A stretch of 64,000 bases of DNA from Liolophura sinensis (Eukaryota > Mollusca > Polyplacophora > Chitonida > Chitonidae). The stretch is taken from assembly GCF_032854445.1 (NCBI RefSeq), contig NC_088306.1, positions 27,563,764 through 27,627,763 of the forward strand. The letters are read 5' to 3'. The first letter of the stretch is position 1. Each line of letters opens with the position of its first letter. Below the pieces are notes generated by a model. That model worked only from the letters and a program-made list of their open reading frames with translations. It was not told where the DNA came from and did no database searches. Position numbers and translations under genes: made by a program. Below, piece by piece: positions 56,201 to 64,000 of the stretch.

Positions 56201-59200
56201 ATATGTTGTCAGGGTCACCGTGACCGCATATCTGTTTGTCTGATAAGCCATTAAACCTTAACCAACTGAAAAGCAAATGTGTAATATGAAAAGGGTGAAT
56301 TGACCTTCGACACCCTAGACCTGAATACGTTCCTGTGGAAAGTAGCCCGCTTTGAAGTTTACGTCACGACAAGCAGTAGCATGATCACGATTTTAACTGC
56401 TCGATCTATTCAATATGTTAGGAGGTGCAAAAGACGAAATGGGCGAATATCACGTTCTGCAATTAACATTCTTAAACGAGCTTTTGTAACTTCGTGGCTA
56501 AAGAGTCAAAACAAGTCGAAATGAGTATGTGTTGATATGTGTGAACAGTATGAAAATCACAAACTGGCGGCGGTTAATATGGCCTTCCTGCTTTGATACA
56601 TACTTTTTCCTGCTCGGTTTGTGTAAATGTTGGTTTCCAGTGTCAGTCACAGTGTTATTTGACAAAATCTTTGCTCACCGTGCTAAATGTCCGTGTTGTT
56701 CCGAAACGTGTTCGGTGTTAGCCACTCAACAGCTTCGCGTTTGAATGAGGTTTTGAATAAAAAGGACTATACCGGATAAGGGCAAGATTTTTGTTTTCAC
56801 TTTAATATAGCCCAAATAATTACCTTCACAAAATATCAGCCTTGGCTGTTCACGTGTTACCATTATAAATCGGTTATAATACTCTAAAATTTTAAAAGTA
56901 GGTCGCATTATAACTTTTTCAAACTATAGAAACATTTTAACACTATAAATAGTACAGATACGAGTCATTCACTGAAAGGCAGTAATTTGAGCCATGTAAA
57001 TACTGTTATTGTTAAATGCAGATAATTTGATTTGATTTTTGCCCAAAATCTCGGGTATACTCTCTTTAATTAATTTAATTAATCATCTTAATGTTTAATA
57101 TTGTTGTAGAGTTCTTCGGTTTAATTGAAAGACATTTTTCCTCATATTAAATTGTCAGGTTATTATCGACATTGTACTCGCATCCGAAGTGGCCAAAGTT
57201 GTCTCTGAAAGAATTTCAGGAAGAGCTAAAACAGAACATTGACGCGAGTTTGATTAACTTGATGGGAATGCAGCAAGTAGGTCGATACATCAGCGCCATG
57301 ATTGAAAAATGGAACAACGGCCAACCAATCAGCTTCACGGATTTCTTTGGCCATCTGGTGGGAGAAACACTAATTAAAGATGTAAGTAACAGAGAGGCCA
57401 TTGATTTTGGATTGGGTGGTCTGATATGTAAAACCAGCTTTGTTTAATGTTATGGGCATAGTTACAATTTTGAAAACGGTTGTTTGAAAGTATATTTTGA
57501 TGGGGTTTATTGATGATACTAACAAACTGGTCACCTTAGAAAAAACCTTCATGACTTTGCTTTCTAATTCGTTACATTTTTTAGTCTATCCTGTGTTAAA
57601 TATCCCTTCTGTACAAGATTTTGGATAGTTGGTTAGACTGACAAACTAAGACTCTTACCAGGCATGTACTTGGCACTCGAGAGAAGGAATTGTGATAAGC
57701 CTATAGCGTTAATATCATTGACCTCGATGTATTCTTTGGTCTTTCAGAGAAAAGCTTGTACACTGACAGATCAACAGATAAAAATCGTAGACGGTAACAT
57801 CCCAATGCCTCTGTATACGTGTGTACACGTGAAGAAGAATGTTTCTGCCAGAGATTTCCAAGGTAAGACAAAAAAGGATGCAGGGTCTCACGACAAGCTA
57901 GGCGGTTCACGCATGGGCTCCGTGAGATGGTTACTTCAAATCAGGTCAAGCCCGAAGGCAGTCTTGCCCATGAAAGACGTGATAAGCCAAGATCGTGTTT
58001 GAATGAATGAATGAATAAATGAATGGATGCTAGGGATTTAACCTCGGTTTAACAATGTTTCGACCGTACGACGACGAGGAGTAATTGGGTCTGTGTACAT
58101 ATACTGTGTCTTCTTGTGGCATGACGCCATAGTGCTGCAGCCACTGAAGTGTTATGTCGAAGACACCTGACACGACATCCCACCCAGTCATATTATACTG
58201 ACACCGGGGCAGCCAGTCCTGCTTCAGGGCTGAGTGCTGAGCGCCAGGTGAGTCAGCAACCAGTACCAAGTCTTTGGTATGACCCGACCCGGATTTGATC
58301 CCGGATCTCCCGACTTCGGGCAGGAAGCCCTAACCATTAGGCCACCGAATCGGTCTATTGTATCTGGTGGCATGCCTTCCGGTGAGACAGCACTATAACT
58401 ACATCGGCCATTAGAATGACCCGATACAAGGCGACGCTTAAGAAGTTTTATGGCAGCAGCCCTCATCGCCAGTAATTTCCACTGGGATATTATGTTGACT
58501 ACATTACAATACCAAGGCATGTTACTTTGCAGAATGGATTGAGTTCAGCCCTTTCGAGATAGGAATGGCGAAGTTTGGATCGTTCATGAAGAGCGAGTAT
58601 TTCGGCAGTAAGTTCTTCATGGGCAAGTTGGCGAAGAAGTACGACGAACCCCCACTCCACTTTTTACAAGGTCAGTCCTATGGTTTTGTTTTCAAAATCT
58701 GAAGTTATTCTGGAGTGTATTTTAACCTTGTAAAAATGTTGAAAGGTTCTGATCCCATGGGGTTGGGACAAAGCGAGCCCGTCAGGACACCTATATCAGC
58801 AGTTGTTTGATGTCATTATTTCTTCTCTCTACACTAAAAAAGAATGAATCTGTTAAATTAAACAGAAAGTCTGTTGTCTGAGTGATGCGAGAATGTGATG
58901 CGAGAATTGTCATTTCGACAAATTGTTCTGTTAAATATAACACACATATTCTATTACTTCAACATATAGATTCTATTAGACTGACACGATATTATGTTGA
59001 AAATGGCACATTATTATGTTATAATAACAGAATACATTCTAGCATAACTCAGACAACAGACCTTCTGTTGAAATTAACAGATAAATGTTTGGGCGTATAT
59101 TTATGGGATTTAAAGTATTACAAGGTTTGGCGACAGTGTGGTAGGGTTTGAACAGAGAGCACAGTATCACAAAGTCATGTTTGTGTGCTTCTGGGATAGA

Positions 59201-62200
59201 TACATTTCTGGATGGTATTTCCCCAGATTTTTCAGATTGGGATCTTTGGACGGGCTTTCCCAGTTTTCAAAGACAGTGTTGTTCATTATGCCAGTTGGAT
59301 TCTTACTATGTAGCGTTTTAAATGTTGTCTGCCTTTCTTCATTGGCACTAAAATTCACCGGAAACCTCACAATAAATGTCTTGCTCAGTTTTCCAGACAA
59401 AACTGGAATTGACTATTGTCATAATCAAACAACAAAGTTATTCACTTCATTACCCCATTTGGATTTCTACACTATAATACTGGCCGTCGTCGCATATGCG
59501 AAATATTATTGTGTATTGCGTAAAACACCAATCAAATAAAATAAATATATCTTTTCTGTAAACTACGTAACAGCATATTTTCCATCTTTTGTCGCAGGTA
59601 TTTGGGGCAGCGCTTTCTGCATCATGTTTAATCGACTATTTGATGACAATCGAAACATGGACCCCGTGGAGATTGTCAGACGAGAAATGAGTAAGTCCCT
59701 GAGCAATGTGCACACCACTTGCCGGGCCTTAAAAACCACAATATTATCATTTTAACTGAAATAAAGAGATACTGAAGCTAATATTCTTAACCGTCAGTAG
59801 AAGTCATACAAAAGTTTTTGGTACCAAATTGCTGTCATACTGAAAAGATGATTTCGTCTTGTGATTAGTGGCATTATCGGGTGCAATCTTTATGATAGGA
59901 AAGAATTTACGATTATTCCTATTTTGATAAATTGCTAAAAAAAATGAAGGCTAAACTCTAAATGTACATATCGTAATATTGTAATGCAGAAAAGAAAATT
60001 AAAGAAGAATCGGTGCTGAGTGACGGAAGCGAAGATGAAGACGATGATGACGACGATGATTTTGATAATCACGATAACTGTCATCATGATAATTGTGAAG
60101 AACAAGGAGTGGAAAAAACGGTCGCGGACAAAGGATTCTGGATGAACTGGTTTAAGAGACTAGTAGATAGGTAATATAATGAATTCTCTTTGCAATTTAC
60201 TCCTCTAATTTAGTCACACAGCAAATACTGTCACTATCCAAGCCCTTCAAAAATTCACTCCACTTCTCTTCATCTTTTAGCGCGACTCATGAAGGATATT
60301 GGGTTTGCTTGCTTGGACAAACAGATAAGACAATATAGCTTTACGGCAAGGATTTTTTGTTTGAATTTTCTGGCGAGATTTCAATGTTACTGTCACTTTC
60401 AAAAAAAAAGTTTTCTGCACGCGCTTTATAAAGCCTGTTTAACTTGTTAACGAAACTTCAGTGATATTTTTAATGGTCGAACTGTGTCATTGTTTAGTCG
60501 CCTTAAAACTAATTGACGATCTTAAACATGATGTTTTCCCAAAACCAATATTTCTTGCATAACAAATTAGAAAAGATGATTTTTCTTACGGTTGACAACA
60601 ACCGTATAGTGACGTCATATTTCTCATGAAAAGTTTAGAAGTATTACTTGTTTATTTCAGTTGAATTTGAAAATAAAAATGTTGAAGTGAAACAATTTGT
60701 TGTCTTACTGTGAACCAATTGCTAAAATCAAAATCTCATGAATATCGTTTTCCGTTTTCAGCAAGAGATTTCAGCTTCTGAGCTCGCGCACTGGCCGCGC
60801 AGGTGTGATACACAACTTCCTGAGAGGGATTTCGTTACTACCTAAAGGAAAAGAAACTAAAACCCCCAAAGAAACAGATTCTGGTGAGAAGACATTAATT
60901 ATTCCGGTAATCAACAGAGACGTTTGCAGTTTATTCACTACATTATTGCAATATATGAAAGAAGTACAGGACAAGTTCGAAAAGGTGTTTAAAAAGACAA
61001 AAATGTTGCATGCGGTATTTAGCCCAGTCCTTTATTTCGGAGGTGTTCTTTCCCCGTTTCGAAACTTTTTCGAAACAGTTGTATGAAGGCGGTAAAGCTA
61101 AAGAAAAAAGCATTAAAATCACTTCTGGTGCAATTAATTTCAGTTGATTCAGCAAGAGCTGGATTTGAACGCTGACCTAATTACCTGCATGTCAGAGACA
61201 AATGTACAGCTCCAGACTTCTTTGTTAAGTTTGACCCTCCCCCCCCCCCCACACACACACATCCCAAGCATTATTTGACAATATATAGGACACAGACGTG
61301 GAAATAGTATTTACATAAAATAAGCCAAAAATTTAATAATTTTTACAGACGATTCATACGAAGGAATCAGAGTGTATTCCACCCACGTGAAGAAACAATT
61401 CGTCGTGGACGCAGGGTTAACTTTCAACTCCCCGTACCCTCTCGTGCTGAGGCAAGCCCGCGGGACAGACCTCATCCTGTCGTTTGACTTCAGTGGTAGA
61501 CCCAGCGATGACAGCGAGCCGTTCAAGGTAAATTAATTCCTCGTAAATAACCAATCAGCTGTCTGGTGTCAATTTCACAACATCCATTTATGACCTAATC
61601 TGAATTTAAAACTAAATCTAATCTGAATTTGGGGGCTCGACACACGTGTGTTGAAATGGTCAAATTTTAAATTCTAGGACCAAACATAAGATCTAAAATC
61701 GTACTTTAAGTTTGACAGCCCCGGGCGATGTTACATGTACATTGTTACTTGCCGGCATTCCCTGTTATTCTTAACTATCCGGCTTATTTTAGTAACTGCT
61801 TTCTTTAGATCGGTATCATCGTGTTTTCCATGGTTTCCGAGGTTGTAAAACAAATTTGCCTTGCTTGACGAATGCGCTGATGATTTTTTTCCAGGAAATA
61901 AAACTGGCTGAAAAGTGGGCTAAACAGAACGGCCTTCGTTTCCCACCCATCGACACGAGTGTGTTTGAGAAAGAAGGGATGAAGGAGTTGTACATCTTCC
62001 GTGATCCCAACGACCCTAACTGTCCCATAATACTTCACTTCGTCCTCGTGAATCTTGACTTCCGGAAGTACAAGAAGCCAGGTGAGTTGCAAGCATTTCA
62101 AGGCGCAGTTTCAAAACCGACCTTGGGCAGGGAACATTCCTGCGCTGTCACTGCTTGTGGTGCCTTGGTGACAATAAGCGATCTACAACGCTCGTGAGAA

Positions 62201-62804
62201 CATTTGTGAAATCTAAAATTCGTCGAAGAAGACGCATCTGGTACTAGTGAGGTGTGCAAAGTCGTCATTCGTCATTACCTTACTTACGGTCGAAGATTTA
62301 CGACGGGCAACTCTGTTTGCTCCACCCATAATATTGACAATCATCATATAAGTGAAAAACTCTTAAATGTGGCATTTAATGAAATAAATGAAACAAAGTA
62401 AATCAATACAGCCAGTCTAGAACACACTACCCACTGCTATACATGTTCTCTTACTTGTACATATATATTCCACGATTAGGGGTGCTAGAAAATTTTGATC
62501 ATTTTGAGAGGCCCCTTTTAATCTGGGAAGTTTTGATTTCGTATTTTGCAGATGCCATGCTAACTTTTTGCCCTAAACATTTTCTTTTTCGTCACCAGGT
62601 GTCCCAAGGGAGACTACTGAAGAGAAAGAATTCGCGGACTTCGCCGTCTTTGACGACCCCGAAGCCCCGTATTCCACGTTTAACTTCACCTACACTCACA
62701 TGGCGTTTGATCGGTTATCTCAGCTGATGGAATTCAATACACTCAACCACCTGAAGGAGATCAAAGAGGCCATTGCGGAGGCAGTCCAGAGGAAACGAAA
62801 ATAA
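50251..62804 (+). CDS. pla2g4: Cytosolic phospholipase A2 (group IV), copy B, 16 exons
   Basis: Exons: 50251-50274, 52638-52716, 53394-53540, 53657-53772, 54486-54523, 54798-54930, 55684-55820, 57159-57381, 57748-57862, 58533-58670, 59598-59690, 59990-60170, 60762-60883, 61349-61527, 61895-62081, 62599-62804. They sum to 2118 nt (705 aa) with consistent phases, GT-AG introns and no internal stop. C2 domain ~residues 8-130 with WGDMV-DTPDPY and DDNYTMDETIG; oxyanion Arg193 in SGGGFR; nucleophile Ser221 in GLSGSCW; Asp536 in VVDAGLTFNSPYP; EWIEFSPFEIGMAKFG and GIWGSAFCIMFNR as in vertebrate cPLA2-alpha (749 aa in human). It hydrolyses sn-2 acyl chains at membranes after calcium binding. Head to head with copy A. 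The first exon is short (MQHCHEFV); a longer 5' end is possible. Confidence 0.93.
50645..50735 (+). ncRNA. Hammerhead-ribozyme-like motif (right arm)
   Basis: CTGATGA at 50663-50669, GAAA at 50689-50692 and candidate cleavage after C50719 (AATTC). Same design as the left-arm motif, but one stem III pair is lost (GAAACAATTC instead of GAAGCAATTC), so it is weaker. Confidence 0.35.
51057..52112 (-). mobile_element. Penelope-like retroelement fragment with GIY-YIG domain
   Basis: Minus-strand coding from ~51960 to 51217 gives TPNEATLLAKGLNYIPTQ, LAPGGNVDYIRHQISDILI and then a GIY-YIG nuclease region (MYCINCDCQQQYFGETGRPL, EHKASVE, LLEAIMIRRHNPQLN). This order is specific to Penelope-like elements. 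A TGA at 51655-51657 interrupts the frame, and reverse transcriptase is missing. The fragment is bracketed by ~100-bp inverted repeats (51057-51156 and 52013-52112). The left arm lacks it and has ~150 bp of other sequence at that point (44960-45115). Confidence 0.85.
53955..54318. repeat. Short counterparts of the left-arm minisatellites
   Basis: Two to three ~39-bp units (gccttggtggaaacaaacgg type, 53955-54050) followed by about six ~40-bp units (cgtcacatgtgggacaatat type, 54062-54318). Confidence 0.85.
54325..54432 (-). repeat. Dispersed mollusc-type repeat in copy B intron
   Basis: Minus-strand TTTATTTATTTGATTGTGTTTTATGCC; partner of 40734-40870. Confidence 0.7.
55396..55468. repeat. Single remaining end of the 39534-type MITE
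   Basis: Starts aaacagccccaaatgtgt and matches the terminal inverted repeat of the left-arm element; the partner end is absent. Confidence 0.65.
58001..58356 (-). repeat. tRNA-derived SINE with (ATTC)n tail, copy B
   Basis: Minus-strand head GGTGGCCTAATGGTTAGG and GGGATCAAATCC; the tail is 58001-58025 (GAATGAATGAATG on plus). Same intron as in A and C. Confidence 0.85.
59455..59548 (-). repeat. Dispersed mollusc-type repeat in copy B intron
   Basis: Minus-strand ATTTGATTGGTGTTTTACGC with GCGACGACGGCCAGTAT; partner of 20363 and 34707. Confidence 0.75.
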
Positions 62805-63955
62805 TTCATTTCAATGAGATTAGAAACCAATCAAAATTGTGCACATAGAACATACGGGTCATATAGATCATGAAATGCGAAATCCCTCTTCTCAACGTAC
62901 ATGATTTTTAAATGATAGGATTTATGCTATTTTAGACGTTGCCAGCATAGTTTTACTGTTTGTTGAGAGCGGACAACACCGGAATCTCCTCTGCTCTTGT
63001 GGGTTTGATGGTAATAAGCGGTCGAGGGCGAACATAGATGGGCCATTATAATGTAGTCTTCCATGAAGTTTATTGAAGGTCTCTTGACTTCCATCTGTAT
63101 GACATACTCGTGCCCACGAGCCTGCTGTATGTGAGAAAATCCGTGATCCGTACATAGTAAAATCCGAATCAGAAGCTTGTAAAAGGCTGGTGATTTCATG
63201 GTTGGGTATTTCCAACCATGAAACTGATCAAAATCGTATAAACGAGAGATTCTGGAATGTCGCGTTAACGCCACTCAAACAATCATTCATCAATTACACA
63301 GCCCTGAGTTCCGCCAGTCACCAGTAATATTATACTTTAAATGACTCATCCTGTCCCTCATCTTACACTCCTGAATTTGTACATTGATGTTATCGCAAAT
63401 ACTTGTATGTTAAAGGAAGGCATTCATTTCTGTGATATGTGCTATTGGTGCTGTGTCAACTTGTAAAATGTGTTAAATATTATATATATTTACGTATATA
63501 TGTTTATTTTAAATTGTCTCATTACAATGGTCATCAAAGTTAAATATGTTTGAACATGGCGTGAACACCCATTGTACAATCATATCATTATATAAAAGAA
63601 ATCACAAGTAATGCATAATTTTAACATTCAGTGAGTATTCCCGGTAATGATGTTTTTTTTTAATGTCATAACACGAGACAATATTTCTGTCATGTTTACG
63701 TAGAAATAGATGGCATTATCAGTATTATTTTATAGTTTGTTTGCCTCGTATAATTTTTTATATACCTGTCTACTTTTTTGGTTTGAACCATCATAAACTA
63801 ATCAAGATTTGCAAATATATGTGTAGATACATTTACACTTCGATTGACTTCGCTTTCATCTTAAATGTTTTTAAAACAATTCGTTATTGGTTTCAGAAAA
63901 CGACTATGCTATTCATTAACTAAACGAACAGATATAAACATGATTTTTTTTTAAT
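62805..63955 (+). repeat. 3' flank of cPLA2 copy B
   Basis: No gene. Matches the 3' flank of copy A in reverse (31488 to 30575) and, with deletions, that of copy C. Confidence 0.85.
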
Positions 63956-63960
63956 TTTAA

Positions 63961-64000
63961 GATTTATTTATTTATTTATTTATTTGATTGGTGTTTTACG
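63961..64000 (+). repeat. Start of another dispersed mollusc-type repeat, cut by window end
   Basis: (TTTA)n followed by TTTGATTGGTGTTTTACG, the left end of the family seen at 34707 and elsewhere. Confidence 0.8.

Larger units (their letters stand above)
48608..63955. repeat. Right arm of giant inverted duplication
   Basis: Reverse-complement partner of 30575-47757, about 2 kb shorter because its minisatellites are small, but it carries a Penelope-like insertion at ~51057-52112. Confidence 0.9.

Overview
The window looks like animal nuclear DNA, most likely from a mollusc (bivalve or gastropod). It has a multi-exon cytosolic phospholipase A2 family with GT-AG introns, tRNA-derived SINEs with an (ATTC)n tail, a Penelope-like element, a short-LTR Ty3/Gypsy remnant, and dispersed repeats (TTTATTTGATTGGTGTTTTACG and GTGAGTGAGTG types) that I associate with mollusc genomes. 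The species call is inference. Bases 1-13.4 kb are gene-dense and GC-richer. The rest is AT-rich, intron-rich and repeat-rich.

Region 1 (1-~13.7 kb) is the right-hand part of an integrated Polinton/Maverick- or adintovirus-like DNA virus. It runs off the left edge of the window. In order it holds: the C-terminal part of a B-family DNA polymerase joined in one frame to an SF1 helicase and an HNH nuclease (+); a retroviral-type integrase (-); a ~100-aa protein (+); a compact minus-strand cluster (double-jelly-roll-type major capsid candidate, FtsK/A32-type packaging ATPase and four small proteins, three with membrane segments); a coiled-coil membrane protein (+); an unknown 360-aa protein (-); a likely penton/minor capsid protein (+); a 272-aa unknown (+); a split small membrane protein (+); and a Cys-rich protein (-). 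Integrase, capsid, coiled-coil protein and small membrane protein each carry one break, so the copy is decaying though still very legible. No adenain-like protease is visible. Small hairpins with TTC/GAA loops recur along the element.

Region 2 (13.76-64 kb) is a cluster of four copies of a cPLA2 (group IVA-like) gene. Copy C (+, 14.2-23.6 kb) is a 5'-truncated pseudogene joined to the viral side at ~13.76 kb. It carries a deleted LTR retrotransposon in an intron. Copy D (-, 26.5-27.5 kb) is a two-exon relic. Copy A (-, 45.9-31.5 kb; 16 exons, 724 aa) and copy B (+, 50.25-62.8 kb; 16 exons, 705 aa) are both intact and lie head to head in a giant imperfect palindrome. The arms are ~17 and ~15 kb around an ~0.85-kb spacer. 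Copies C and A also form a tail-to-tail inverted pair. Between and within the copies are strongly expanded minisatellites (60, 75, 48, 40/160 and ~39 bp) whose copy number differs between arms, plus MITEs, a Penelope fragment present in one arm only, and a hammerhead-ribozyme-like motif in both arms.

Functionally, genes in region 1 would serve replication, integration, packaging and virion building. Genes in region 2 encode calcium-recruited, arachidonate-releasing phospholipases. Nothing in the sequence suggests the two regions cooperate; they are simply adjacent.
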